Assembly (NCBI GenBank): GCA_019429005.1
Contig: JAHYJR010000005.1
Location: forward strand, 54,581 to 118,580
Reading direction: 5' to 3'
DNA length: 64,000 nucleotides
From: Nanobdellati archaeon
GTDB taxonomy: Archaea; EX4484-52; GLR71
Shown here: in pieces, positions 1 through 8,815 of the stretch
Numbering within the stretch: position 1 is the stretch's first letter
Layout: each line of letters starts with the position of its first letter
Program-made: the position numbers and the translations under genes
The notes under the pieces: model-generated
Databases searched by the model: none
Told to the model about the DNA's origin: nothing
The model's input: the letters and a program-made list of their open reading frames with translations, nothing else

Positions 1-1
1 A

Positions 2-529
2 ATGAAATTTTTCGCTAAAAAACGAAAGGGTGTAACACCCATAATTGCGATTGTACTTCTGCTTATGATGACAGTTGCAGCAGGCGGTATGGCTTGGCAG
101 TTCATACAAAGTACAATGGAACAGCAGCAACAATCTGCTGAGAAAGAATTGACTAAAATGAGTCAGTCACAGCTTAGTGTTCTTGAAGGTAACGGTACTG
201 TTGGTACAGGTACAATGATTTCCTTTTTTATAAAGAATCCTGGTGCTGGTTCTAGTTTGACTCTTTCAGATTCTATTGTAAAAATCAATGGTTATCTTGA
301 TAAGAGTTTAACTTCAACAGAAGGTATATTTTCAGGTAGTTGTACTGCAGGTATAATCGCTTCAGGTTCTACATGTTATTTAAATATGGATTTAACTAAT
401 GCTGAAAATACAGTAAAGTTTCCAAATGTTGGTAATACTTTGAATGTTGAAATTATTTCAAATACTGGACAGACTATAATATATTCCTGTACGCCTTCAA
501 GAGTTGTTGGTGGTATTGGTTACTGTTAA
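2..529 (+). CDS. Archaeal type IV pilin (Pilin_N/DUF1628-like)
   Basis: A 175-residue secreted pilin, probably a major structural subunit of the pilus encoded by the downstream cluster. The N-terminus is a classic archaeal class III signal: a short basic segment (KKRKG) directly followed by VTPIIAIVLLLMMTVAAGG, the hydrophobic stretch that becomes the filament core after prepilin-peptidase cleavage near the KRKG/VTP junction. After it comes a polar Gln-rich helix (about residues 38-55), then a Gly/Ser/Thr-rich beta-type domain with a few cysteines (CTAG, TCYL, YSCTP, GYC) that could form disulfides. The ATG lies at the very edge of the window, but an eight-residue n-region is typical, so the start is probably complete. 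A hairpin plus T-run follows directly, suggesting it is transcribed separately at high level. The family assignment comes from the N-terminus; the head domain is not recognisable. Confidence 0.85.
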   Translation: MKFFAKKRKGVTPIIAIVLLLMMTVAAGGMAWQFIQSTMEQQQQSAEKELTKMSQSQLSVLEGNGTVGTGTMISFFIKNPGAGSSLTLSDSIVKINGYLDKSLTSTEGIFSGSCTAGIIASGSTCYLNMDLTNAENTVKFPNVGNTLNVEIISNTGQTIIYSCTPSRVVGGIGYC

Positions 530-540
530 ATTTAATTTAA

Positions 541-594
541 GTTAATGTTTAAACACATTAACTTTTTTATTTTTTATTTTTTTTCTAACAACTA
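541..594 (+). terminator. Hairpin and T-run after the first pilin gene
   Basis: GTTAATGT at 541-548 pairs perfectly with ACATTAAC at 555-562 across a 6-nt loop, and a nearly pure T tract follows to about 594. It lies 12 nt after the pilin stop codon and before the TATA-like element of the next gene. T tracts alone terminate archaeal RNA polymerase; the hairpin may stabilise the mRNA end. Confidence 0.6.
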
Positions 595-604
595 TCTATA
601 TATA
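592..604 (+). promoter_or_regulatory. TATA-like box for the small pilin-like gene
   Basis: An A/T-only stretch (ctatatatac) is centred about 28 nt upstream of the ATG at 626. This is the spacing expected of an archaeal TATA box driving a leaderless or nearly leaderless transcript. No Shine-Dalgarno sequence is seen before the ATG. Confidence 0.45.
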
Positions 605-625
605 CAATAAAAATCAATTATTTTT

Positions 626-877
626 ATGTCAAAAGATAATAGCCCAATTGTTTCTATATCAATACTATTATTGTTATCAATGACGATATTCGCATTAAGT
701 GCATCTTTATTATGGGTTGAAACTATTGGTACTAATCAATCCGATTCTCTCTCAGATCTTATTATTATACAAAAAGAAAAAATAAGTAGTTTAGATCAAT
801 CACAAGATTTATCTAATATTGGTATCACAGATAATAATTTACAAGATTCATTTATATCTGATTATAGTTATAAATAA
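626..877 (+). CDS. Small pilin-like membrane protein
   Basis: An 83-residue protein with a single N-terminal hydrophobic segment (about residues 8-32, SPIVSISILLLLSMTIFALS) followed by a polar, acidic tail. The placement of the hydrophobic segment a few residues from the start and its position between two clear pilin genes suggest a minor pilin or pilin-like subunit. It lacks the usual KRKG cleavage motif, having only K3 before the hydrophobic stretch, so processing by a prepilin peptidase is uncertain. It has its own TATA-like element and no SD. The function is inferred from context only; it could instead be a small membrane protein unrelated to the pilus. Confidence 0.6.
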   Translation: MSKDNSPIVSISILLLLSMTIFALSASLLWVETIGTNQSDSLSDLIIIQKEKISSLDQSQDLSNIGITDNNLQDSFISDYSYK

Positions 878-926
878 TCCCCTTTTTTTATCAAAAATAT
901 ATATGCTAATGTGTATAATATAATGT

Positions 927-1853
927 ATGAGATCTTGTATTAGTCGTAATTCTAGATATCGAAAAGCACAGACTGAAGTTATCACTATAATGATACTTAC
1001 AACTATTGCTATAGCGATGGTTAGTGTAAGTTATATCTGGGGAAAACCTCTTATACAGAAAAGCCAGACAAAGACAGATATTGAGCAAGCAAAAAATTTT
1101 ATGTTTACTTTAGAGGATGCTATTCGTGATGTATCTATTTATGGAGGGCAAAAAGTTCTTAATATTGATTTAAAAGGTACTCTTAAAGTGGATGGTGCGA
1201 CACAAATAGCTGATGGTTCTTATAATAATCTCAATAAGGATAATTGGATAACCTATACCATTAAAACAAAAACAGTGGGTACTAGTATTTCTGATTGGGT
1301 TCCTTTAGATGGATTGAGTCCAATACGTTCAGAACAGTTTTCTGGTACTGCTACGGATTCCGTGGTAATTAATGATACAACTTGTACTGGTGTATCAATT
1401 GATTGTATATCAAAAACCGCAAGTGTATCTGGTTGTGGTATTTATGGTAGTGCAAATGGTCTTGAGGGAACATCTTTTACTTCAAAACCCGAATATAAAC
1501 TAAGTTATGTGCATTGTGCATCAACACCTTATTTTATAACTATATCTGGACCCGAAATACCAGTTCCAGGTATTATCGGTACAAATAAAGCTGGCGTTGT
1601 TATGACTAAAGCAAAAGGTATTGGTAGTGAATATGAAGTTAATTATAAACTCGCATATAGAGAACTTGACGATTTAACTAGTGGAAATGGTTATCTTATT
1701 CAACTTGTTAAAGGTGGGAATACCTTTGTTGGTGAAGGGCAACATAAAATATTTATAAAATCTGATAGGGATAAGGTTTTTGATGATATTAATATAGTTT
1801 CACAAGTAGGTGGACCTGTTACAATAATGCCCGTTGTTATATATATAGAATAA
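927..1853 (+). CDS. Pilin-like protein with class III-type signal
   Basis: A 308-residue protein beginning with a basic segment (RNSRYRKAQTE) and then a hydrophobic stretch (VITIMILTTIAIAMVSVSYI, about residues 18-38), the arrangement of archaeal prepilins with a Glu near position +5 of the mature protein (QTE). The rest is a beta-rich Gly/Thr/Ser domain with a central cysteine-containing region (TTCTG, IDCIS, SGCGIYG, YVHCAST, about residues 150-198). It is larger than a typical archaeal pilin (100-200 residues), which suggests a minor or adhesive subunit. A second ATG at 923 is out of frame; the ATG at 927 gives the basic n-region. A TATA-like element lies about 25 nt upstream. The pilin class is well supported; the exact role is inferred. 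Confidence 0.75.
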   Translation: MRSCISRNSRYRKAQTEVITIMILTTIAIAMVSVSYIWGKPLIQKSQTKTDIEQAKNFMFTLEDAIRDVSIYGGQKVLNIDLKGTLKVDGATQIADGSYNNLNKDNWITYTIKTKTVGTSISDWVPLDGLSPIRSEQFSGTATDSVVINDTTCTGVSIDCISKTASVSGCGIYGSANGLEGTSFTSKPEYKLSYVHCASTPYFITISGPEIPVPGIIGTNKAGVVMTKAKGIGSEYEVNYKLAYRELDDLTSGNGYLIQLVKGGNTFVGEGQHKIFIKSDRDKVFDDINIVSQVGGPVTIMPVVIYIE

Positions 1854-1889
1854 TTGTTAAAATAGTATTATAGGTGTAAAATAATTAAT

Positions 1890-2327
1890 TTGAGACCGCT
1901 ATTATCTTATCGAAGAAAAGGTCAGAATATGACCTTGGAAGAGGTAATGCTTATTGCAGTTGGTGTTATGATCCTTATGGGTACCTATTCATCATTTGTG
2001 TTTATGAAAACACAAGTATCTTATAAAATACAAGAAAGTTATGGTGAAGAAGTATTGAACTATGTGATTTCAAACATATATAAGTTGATAGATCTTAACT
2101 TGACTGACGGCTATATCATGATTGAACTTCCTGATGTCATAGGTGAAGATTATTATATTATTTCAAAAGGTGTCAAAAAAAATGATATTATGTTAAAATT
2201 TAATAATGGTCGTATATTGTCTAAGAATGCAGGTATTAGTGTCTTTGGACAATCAGCAAGTACGGATAAATGGATTATGCTTAATTATTATAATAATTCA
2301 ATACAATTAAAAGGGGTTAATGAGTAA
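1890..2327 (+). CDS. Small pilin-like protein, TTG start
   Basis: A 145-residue pilin-like protein with n-region RRKGQNMTLEE followed by a hydrophobic helix (VMLIAVGVMILMGTYSSFVF). The TTG at 1890 is preferred over the internal ATG at 1929 because only the longer form contains the RRKG cleavage motif and because a TATA-like element (tattatagg) lies about 20-28 nt upstream. The mature part is short and has no cysteines. It overlaps the secretion ATPase start by 8 nt, implying translational coupling and a shared function in assembling the filament. It may be a minor pilin that primes assembly; that role is an inference. Confidence 0.7.
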   Translation: MRPLLSYRRKGQNMTLEEVMLIAVGVMILMGTYSSFVFMKTQVSYKIQESYGEEVLNYVISNIYKLIDLNLTDGYIMIELPDVIGEDYYIISKGVKKNDIMLKFNNGRILSKNAGISVFGQSASTDKWIMLNYYNNSIQLKGVNE

Positions 2328-4155
2328 TATGAAAGTTTCAGTTAAAAAATCATTTTCAAAACTTGCAAAGTCTTATAATACGTATAGATTAGCCTCTAAT
2401 AAAAAAGCACTTTTTATGGAACAAAATGATGGTAATTCATCTACAAATAATATTAATAATAATACTAATACTAGTTCTATTACGCACGTAAAAGAAATTG
2501 TTAAATATGTTGATTCTAAAGATAGTTCAAATAGTGATAATAAACAGTATAATGATGGTTCTAGTGAGGATGTTGATTATACTCCGGTAGACATAGGTAA
2601 TTTGTTTGTCACTAAGAAAAATATACTTAAACAACATGAACATGAGTTGGAGGAGGTTGACGTAAAATATCCTGTAACTCCTGTTGCACCAAAAAATGGT
2701 GAGAAAATATATGCTTGGGTAAATATTAAATGGGACAAAACGGATAATTCTTTAGTATATTACATAATTGAACCTTATGTGACTGCAGAAGATCTAAAAC
2801 GTATAGATCAGATAAAAAAAGTTATTGAAGAAGAAATAGATATAGATTTTCAATCTTTCAATAAGGAAAGTGCAAAAGATTATCTTACAGATAATTTGAA
2901 GGTCATTATTGACCGTTTTGGTGTTACAATTGGTGCCGAGAAAATGGATGTTTATAAGTATTATGTTTTACGTGATTTTATAGGTTTTGGGGCATTACAA
3001 CCAATATTAGATGATGAGAATATTGAAGATATTAGTTGTGATGGTTCTGATATACCTATATTTGTATACCATAGAGATCCTCGTTTTGGTTCAATTAAAA
3101 CATCCGTTCTGCTTGATGATGCTTATCTTGATGATCTTGTTATGAAAATGGCTCAAAGGTCAGGTAGGAGTATATCTATGGCAGAACCTATTTTACAAGG
3201 TGCTCTTCCAGATGGGTCTAGGGTACAAGCTACTCTTGCAACAGATGTTGCAACACGTGGTTCTAATTTTACAATACGTAAATTTTCAAAAGAACCACAT
3301 ACACCCGTAAATATGCTTAAATATAAGACAATGGATTCTAAACTGTTATCATATCTTTGGTTTGCTATAGAAAATAGTAAATCTGTATTTGTTGTTGGTG
3401 CAACTGCTGCAGGTAAAACATCTCTTCTTAATGCATTATCTCTTTTCATAAAACCAGATTTTAAAATTGTAAGTATTGAAGATACTCCCGAAATACAGTT
3501 ACCTCATGAGCATTGGGTTGCAGAAGTTGCTCGAACTGAGACTGAAGAAGGTCCCAAAAAGAAAGGTAGTGTTGATATGTTTGAGCTTCTTAAGGGTTCT
3601 TTAAGGCAAAGACCCGATTTTATCATAGTGGGTGAAATTAGGGGTATTGAAGCTAGTGTACTTTTCCAGCAAATGGCAACAGGGCATCCTGGTATATCAA
3701 CATTCCATGCAGATTCAATAGAAAAAGTTATTGATAGGCTTACTACAAGACCAATTAATTTATCTCCAACACTTCTTGAAAATCTTGATATTGTATTATT
3801 TGCAAAACGTCTTAGGTATAAAAATGGTTATATAAGGCGAGTTGTTGAAGTTCGTGAGATCATAAAATATGATACTGAAAAGAAAAAATTGATAACAAAT
3901 AAAGTATTCTCATGGGATCCTTTAACAGATACGTTTAAAGTTGCTGCAACTAGTTATCTTCTTGGAAAAATTTCAAAACAAACAGGTATTAGTCAAAATG
4001 AAATTAAAGAAGAGATTAAAAATAGAATGAAAGTTCTTGAATGGATGGGTGATAAGTATATAACTCATTATAAACGGGTTGGTGAAGTGATAAAATCCTA
4101 TTATAATAATCCCTCGGATATATTGGAAATTATAGATGGTGAGAGTAAAAATTGA
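2320..4155 (+). CDS. Type II/IV secretion-system ATPase (TadA/PilB/VirB11-like)
   Basis: The assembly ATPase that powers extrusion of the pilus from the cytoplasmic face of the membrane. It has 611 residues. A Walker A motif (GATAAGKTS, residues 360-368) is followed by an Asp/His box region and Walker B (RPDFIIVGEIRG, about residues 431-442), then the ATGHPGISTFHADS segment typical of this family. Residues 35-80 form a low-complexity Ser/Asn/Asp linker not expected in the family core. The C-terminus (about 520-611) extends beyond the ATPase domain. It overlaps the preceding pilin by 8 nt and precedes two platform proteins, the usual archaeal pilus order (ATPase, then platform). The pilins around it argue for a pilus rather than an archaellum; no archaellum-specific genes are present. 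Confidence 0.93.
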   Translation: MSNMKVSVKKSFSKLAKSYNTYRLASNKKALFMEQNDGNSSTNNINNNTNTSSITHVKEIVKYVDSKDSSNSDNKQYNDGSSEDVDYTPVDIGNLFVTKKNILKQHEHELEEVDVKYPVTPVAPKNGEKIYAWVNIKWDKTDNSLVYYIIEPYVTAEDLKRIDQIKKVIEEEIDIDFQSFNKESAKDYLTDNLKVIIDRFGVTIGAEKMDVYKYYVLRDFIGFGALQPILDDENIEDISCDGSDIPIFVYHRDPRFGSIKTSVLLDDAYLDDLVMKMAQRSGRSISMAEPILQGALPDGSRVQATLATDVATRGSNFTIRKFSKEPHTPVNMLKYKTMDSKLLSYLWFAIENSKSVFVVGATAAGKTSLLNALSLFIKPDFKIVSIEDTPEIQLPHEHWVAEVARTETEEGPKKKGSVDMFELLKGSLRQRPDFIIVGEIRGIEASVLFQQMATGHPGISTFHADSIEKVIDRLTTRPINLSPTLLENLDIVLFAKRLRYKNGYIRRVVEVREIIKYDTEKKKLITNKVFSWDPLTDTFKVAATSYLLGKISKQTGISQNEIKEEIKNRMKVLEWMGDKYITHYKRVGEVIKSYYNNPSDILEIIDGESKN

Positions 4156-4232
4156 TATAGTTTATCCCTATATCTATTTCATATATTAGATTGATACAAG
4201 TATATTTTGATATTGTTTATTAGGTTGGTTAT

Positions 4233-5141
4233 ATGTCTTCTTCATCTTCAAATAATTCTTTAACAAATGCATTTAAAGCAATATCTGTAAAATTATTTGG
4301 AGGTCTTGTACAAAATTATCTTGCAGACCATTTAGTATTTTTAAGAAAACAAATGAAAAAAGCCGGTTTAAGTACGTCTCTTATTGATTATGTGTCAATG
4401 TCAATATTGACAAGTATCATAGTTTTTGTTTTAGTGACCTTATCAATAACTGTCGTTGCAACATTAATAGTTTCGAATATTATAATTGGTGCATTTCTTG
4501 GATTTTTTTCAGGATTTATATCAGGGGTGGGGATTTTATTTTTATTTTATACATATCCAGATATTTACATAGGTGAGCGTAAGAAAAAAATAGAATCTGA
4601 TATGCCTTTTGTTATGCTTTATCTTGCAGCTATGGCAGGTGGCGGTACACCTCCTGTTGCTATGTTTAGAACTTTAGCAAAATTTAAAGAGTATGGTGAA
4701 GTTGCAAAAGAAGCTGAGAAAATTGTTGAAGAAACAGATGTTCTTGGTATTGATGTATTGACTGCATTTAAAAACGCTGCTGAGCGAACACCCTCTGATC
4801 AATTAATTGATCTTTTGTGGGGTATGCGAACTGTTATAAAATCAGGTGGTGACCTTAAAGTATATCTTAGAGAACGAGCAAAAATAACTATGTCTGAATA
4901 TCGTCGTCGTCTTAAGCAATTTACCGAACAGCTCGCTATGATGACTGAGATGTATATTACTTTAGTTATTGTCGGTTCTGTTTTATTTGTAATAATAACT
5001 GCAATTATGGGTGCAATGGGTGGTTCTGGTTTTGGTCCAATTATAGTTGGTTCACAATTAGGTCTTGTATTCCTTTTACTTCCTGTAGCTTGTATAGGAT
5101 TTATTGTATTTGCAAAGAGTATATCACCAAAAGCTGATTAA
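4233..5141 (+). CDS. Pilus platform membrane protein, T2SSF domain (first of two)
   Basis: A 302-residue inner-membrane platform protein of the TadB/TadC/FlaJ type. Predicted order: a cytoplasmic N-terminal part (1-45), two long hydrophobic segments (about 48-72 and 78-110), a cytoplasmic T2SSF domain with the characteristic MAGGGTPPVAMFRTLA and SGGDLKVYLRERA stretches, then two C-terminal membrane segments (about 245-300). The stop codon is directly followed by the next platform gene. In archaella the two F domains are usually fused in one FlaJ; here they are two proteins, as in Tad systems. It should recruit the ATPase encoded just upstream. The start has only a weak GGTTGG SD-like element. 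Confidence 0.88.
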   Translation: MSSSSSNNSLTNAFKAISVKLFGGLVQNYLADHLVFLRKQMKKAGLSTSLIDYVSMSILTSIIVFVLVTLSITVVATLIVSNIIIGAFLGFFSGFISGVGILFLFYTYPDIYIGERKKKIESDMPFVMLYLAAMAGGGTPPVAMFRTLAKFKEYGEVAKEAEKIVEETDVLGIDVLTAFKNAAERTPSDQLIDLLWGMRTVIKSGGDLKVYLRERAKITMSEYRRRLKQFTEQLAMMTEMYITLVIVGSVLFVIITAIMGAMGGSGFGPIIVGSQLGLVFLLLPVACIGFIVFAKSISPKAD

Positions 5142-5150
5142 GTGAAATAT

Positions 5151-6116
5151 ATGGCTAATAATGAGATTAAATCAAAAACAAAGATAAATACAAGTTCTAT
5201 TTTAAAGTATGGTTCAATATTTTTAGGTTTTGTTATAATCTTCGTTGGTGCTACTTTTTTAATGTCTGGTGCATCAAAACAGGTTGGTATGGTACTTTTT
5301 ATGGTTGGAGCTCTTGTTTCAATTGTACCTTCATCAATTTTATCTTATCTTCATTTTTCAAAATATCGTAATATGGAACTTGAATTTCCTAGATTTTTAA
5401 GAGATTTAGGTGAAGCAAAAAAGAGTGGTATGACATTTCCACAAGCGTTTGTATCTAGACGAGATACTAAATATGGTCAATTATCAGAGGAAATCAGAAA
5501 AGCTAGTAATCAATTATCATGGGGTATACCGTTTTCAAAAGTATTGACTATGATAGTAGAACGTTTAAAAGAAAGTGCACTTTTAAGACGAACCTTTACT
5601 ATAATTATAGAAGCATTTAATGCGGGTGGTGATGTTAGTGAAGTTCTTGATGATCTTTCTAATGATGTTCAAACACTTAAGGAAATTGATGCTGAACGTA
5701 CAAGTGCACTATCTCAACAAGTTATAATGATGTATTTTATATCTTTTTTATTTTTAGGGATAATATTGATGCTTTTCAATCTTTTGATACCTATGCTTAG
5801 TGCAGATGGTCTTGGTAGTATTTCAGGTGCTGAGGGTGGTGCTCTTGTATATTGTGAATATGCAGAATTTTTATGTAGTTTATGTGATGGTTTTAATTGG
5901 GAAGGTACTGTTGCTGCTAAACAAGCTTCATATAATGATCGAGTAACTGCAAGACAACTTTGTTATTTTAAGAGTCTATTTTTTATGATGGCCTTAATTC
6001 AAGCGATTGGTAGTGGTCTTATCTCTGGTGAAATGAGTGAGGGTTCTGTTAAGGCGGGTGTTAAACATTGTCTTATATTAGGTATTGTGACTGTAAGTAT
6101 CTTTATGATTGCTTAA
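5151..6116 (+). CDS. Pilus platform membrane protein, T2SSF domain (second of two)
   Basis: About 321 residues. Two N-terminal membrane segments (YGSIFLGFVIIFVGATFLM and VGMVLFMVGALVSIVPS) are followed by a T2SSF domain (FPRFLRDLGEAKKSGMTFPQ and FNAGGDVSEVLDDLSND) and further C-terminal membrane helices. This is the expected partner of the preceding platform protein; together they would replace the double-domain FlaJ. An in-frame GTG at 5142 abuts the previous stop codon, but it looks like part of an SD (GTGA) for the ATG at 5151, which I chose. A Cys-rich insert (YCEYAEFLCSLCDGFNW) between the last helices is unusual for the family and would face outward or lie in a loop. Confidence 0.85.
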   Translation: MANNEIKSKTKINTSSILKYGSIFLGFVIIFVGATFLMSGASKQVGMVLFMVGALVSIVPSSILSYLHFSKYRNMELEFPRFLRDLGEAKKSGMTFPQAFVSRRDTKYGQLSEEIRKASNQLSWGIPFSKVLTMIVERLKESALLRRTFTIIIEAFNAGGDVSEVLDDLSNDVQTLKEIDAERTSALSQQVIMMYFISFLFLGIILMLFNLLIPMLSADGLGSISGAEGGALVYCEYAEFLCSLCDGFNWEGTVAAKQASYNDRVTARQLCYFKSLFFMMALIQAIGSGLISGEMSEGSVKAGVKHCLILGIVTVSIFMIA

Positions 6117-6128
6117 TGGTGTTTTTTA

Positions 6129-6779
6129 ATGAAATTATATAATCGTTGTGTGTATAAAAAACGTCAAGGTCAAGTCAATATTGATTTTATAGGTGGTTTT
6201 CTTCTTTTTATGGTTTCAGTCATTTATATCTCAACATCAGCTATAAAGATAATACCTTTATATCAAGAAAAGGTTGAATCTGATAATAATAGGCTAGAGC
6301 TTTGGACACTTTCTGAGCGTTTTATAAATTATGTTGAAAGTGAACGTTTTGTATTAGATCCTGAAAAAATGGATGACCTAACAACTATGAATTATGATGC
6401 AATCAAAAGATTATTGGGTGTTGATGAAACGAATAATTTTGTTTTAAGAGTGTATCAATACCCCATAATTACTACTGAAAAAGATATTAATGGTGATTAT
6501 ATTGGTATTGGATCATTTAGTGGTACAGATGTTATGTTCAATGTAACAGATACAGAGGTTTTAATAAATGGCAAATCTTTTGATTTAGGTGATGCTAAAA
6601 TATTATCAGAGCGTGTATATACTATTGATGAGATTGATCCTTATCAAAAATATGTCATTTTAAAAACAGTACTTATTGAAAAAGATGATATTTACGAGAT
6701 TAAGAAAAGTACAAGCCAATTAGTACGTTATAGTACCTATGATAATTTTATAACAAGTATAATAATAACGTATTTTTAG
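6129..6779 (+). CDS. Pilin-like minor subunit
   Basis: A 216-residue protein with a basic n-region ending in KKRQGQ, then VNIDFIGGFLLFMVSVIYIS, matching the class III prepilin pattern in which the KRQG/Q bond would be cleaved. The mature part begins with a long polar helix (about 48-75) and continues as a mixed alpha/beta domain without cysteine clusters. The ATG at 6129 follows a GGTG SD at 6118-6121 with good spacing. It lies 12 nt after the second platform gene and 56 nt before a large pilin-like gene, so it is probably cotranscribed. The family is not recognisable beyond the N-terminus; role as a minor pilin is inferred. Confidence 0.7.
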   Translation: MKLYNRCVYKKRQGQVNIDFIGGFLLFMVSVIYISTSAIKIIPLYQEKVESDNNRLELWTLSERFINYVESERFVLDPEKMDDLTTMNYDAIKRLLGVDETNNFVLRVYQYPIITTEKDINGDYIGIGSFSGTDVMFNVTDTEVLINGKSFDLGDAKILSERVYTIDEIDPYQKYVILKTVLIEKDDIYEIKKSTSQLVRYSTYDNFITSIIITYF

Positions 6780-6835
6780 TTGTATCTAATATGTTAAATA
6801 ATACGGTATGTATGTTAAATAATAATGGTGACCTG

Positions 6836-8815
6836 ATGTTTCATAAAAAAAAATCACATTTTAAAAGACGAAAAGGTTATTTTCATTCAATTGAAGGTAT
6901 TCTTGCAGTGCTTCTTTTAATTGGGTATATAGGTGGTGTTTTTTATAGACCTTCAACATTAACAGATTGGGATTCCGCAAATTTACGTCAAGAACTTTCA
7001 GATTATTTAGGATCTCTTGAAAAGACTAATTTGATTGATCTTATACTTGAAAACAAACCTGATGATTTTAAGAGGATAACTGCTAGTTTTTTTGATCCAG
7101 AAAAAGATTTTTCGCTTTCAACAGAGAATCTTTTGAAGCCAAAGCTTATTGTAGGTGTTCTTACAGGAGATACTACTTTGTTTAATATGTATAAACGAAA
7201 CATTACAGATAATATTTATGGTACTGATTATAGGGCAACTGTTAATAATAGACGTGTTGAAATTGTTGTGTTACAGACAAATTTTACTGAAGCACCGTGG
7301 GGTGGTTATAATGTTCTTGTAATCCCTGTGTCTGGAACAGAATCACAGATATCAGCAACACTTGGAACTCAAGGGTATAGTTCGGTTATAAATATGACCT
7401 ATTTTAAGACCTTTAGTAATAATGCTGGTGGTATTGTATTGGTCTCAGATATACCTAATTCAAATATTCTAGATTATACATTCATAAAAACGTTTTTAAA
7501 TCTGGCATGGTCTCAAAATATAACAGATCCTACTGGTTCTTTTTCATATCTTAATGATATTAATCCAAAAGAGATAAGTTATGAAGCACTTAAATATTTT
7601 TCATATATCCCTCTTGAGATAAATACAGAAACTAGTGGTGAAAGGAATACGTCTATAGAATTTTTTGAAACTAATGTTACAGATGGACCTGGTTTTGTTG
7701 ATGTGCATCTTGCCGAAACAGATTATCGTCTGGGAAAAGCATTTTGTACTGTAAACCTTGTTGAACCTTGTGGTGGTGATACAAGAGCGACTCTTGATTA
7801 TACATATACGCTTTGGTCTACAAATAGTATTTATCATTATACTACATTAAATCTTAAGCGAGAAAATTATGGGTTTGTAACGACCCAATCTGGTTCAAAT
7901 ACTATATATGATCGTGTTTTTATAGATTATGATAATAATGATGATTTGACAACATATTATTTTACAAATGATACAGTACAATATTCATTAGATGAGCTCA
8001 CAGGCCCTTCAAATGCAACACTTTCATTTGATTTTCAACCAACAACTGATGGCCTTGCACAGATTTTAATAACTGTTGAGGCTGTAGGTGAAGAACCTAG
8101 TGAAACTGCAATCTATTTTAATGGTGTCTTTTTTGGAAATACTAGTGTTATCTCTTCAGATTATAATATTACACAATGTGATAATTCCATATCTTTATGT
8201 AATTATACAGTATTAATTAATGTTACGGATTTATTAGTAACGGGTTTGAATCATATTGAGTTTTTCAATTATTTGGGCGGTATTCCTTTAGATGAAGTAT
8301 TATATCATAATATCTCAGCAACACTTACAACTGTAAGGGGTTTTTCAGATGGAACTACATTTACTGTTGATAATAATAATTACACAATAATAGAAATTGA
8401 ACCGAAAGGTTTATATGTTAAATTATCAATTGATACGCCTCATGAATTTATAACACTTAATACAAACAGTTTTGTATATCCTGCTAATAACTTTTCAAAT
8501 TCAGCTGAAAATGATTCATATTTTGTTATTATGTATGATAATGCCTTAAATGTATTGGGTGGAAATATTCCCGTATCTATTGTAAATTATCTTTTAACTG
8601 GAAGCCGTAATGCTTGGGTTGTCAATAATTTAAAATCTCAAGATGAATGGCATATCTTAAGATCTCTAATATTTTTTGTTTCAGATCATCACGATGATTT
8701 TATCTTTACACCGCAAGCATTAGGTGATGTTGTGACAACAAGAAATACTATGCTTTCAATTGGCAATATTTATCAACCTTATTGGATTGATTTTAGGGGG
8801 TGGTATCGTGTTTAA
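6836..8815 (+). CDS. Very large pilin-like surface protein, possible tip adhesin
   Basis: About 659 residues. The N-terminus (KRRKGYFHSIEG then ILAVLLLIGYIGGVFY) is a class III prepilin signal with Glu near +5, but the secreted part is about 600 residues long, three to five times a normal pilin. It contains many N-glycosylation sequons (NxS/T), beta-rich modules, and a segment around residues 150-240 (YNVLVIPVSGTESQ, GGIVLVSDIPNS) resembling an alpha/beta fold. In-frame ATGs exist at 6791 and 6812; the ATG at 6836 is chosen because GGTGA at 6827-6831 gives an SD with 4-nt spacing and a compact n-region. Being pilin-anchored and large, it is a candidate tip or minor adhesive subunit. The function is inferred; no known domain is recognised with certainty. 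Confidence 0.65.
   Translation: MFHKKKSHFKRRKGYFHSIEGILAVLLLIGYIGGVFYRPSTLTDWDSANLRQELSDYLGSLEKTNLIDLILENKPDDFKRITASFFDPEKDFSLSTENLLKPKLIVGVLTGDTTLFNMYKRNITDNIYGTDYRATVNNRRVEIVVLQTNFTEAPWGGYNVLVIPVSGTESQISATLGTQGYSSVINMTYFKTFSNNAGGIVLVSDIPNSNILDYTFIKTFLNLAWSQNITDPTGSFSYLNDINPKEISYEALKYFSYIPLEINTETSGERNTSIEFFETNVTDGPGFVDVHLAETDYRLGKAFCTVNLVEPCGGDTRATLDYTYTLWSTNSIYHYTTLNLKRENYGFVTTQSGSNTIYDRVFIDYDNNDDLTTYYFTNDTVQYSLDELTGPSNATLSFDFQPTTDGLAQILITVEAVGEEPSETAIYFNGVFFGNTSVISSDYNITQCDNSISLCNYTVLINVTDLLVTGLNHIEFFNYLGGIPLDEVLYHNISATLTTVRGFSDGTTFTVDNNNYTIIEIEPKGLYVKLSIDTPHEFITLNTNSFVYPANNFSNSAENDSYFVIMYDNALNVLGGNIPVSIVNYLLTGSRNAWVVNNLKSQDEWHILRSLIFFVSDHHDDFIFTPQALGDVVTTRNTMLSIGNIYQPYWIDFRGWYRV

Noticed and set aside
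2320-6116. Archaellum operon
   Set aside because: No archaellin repeat array and no FlaF/FlaG/FlaH-type genes are present, and the platform is two separate proteins; a pilus is the better fit.
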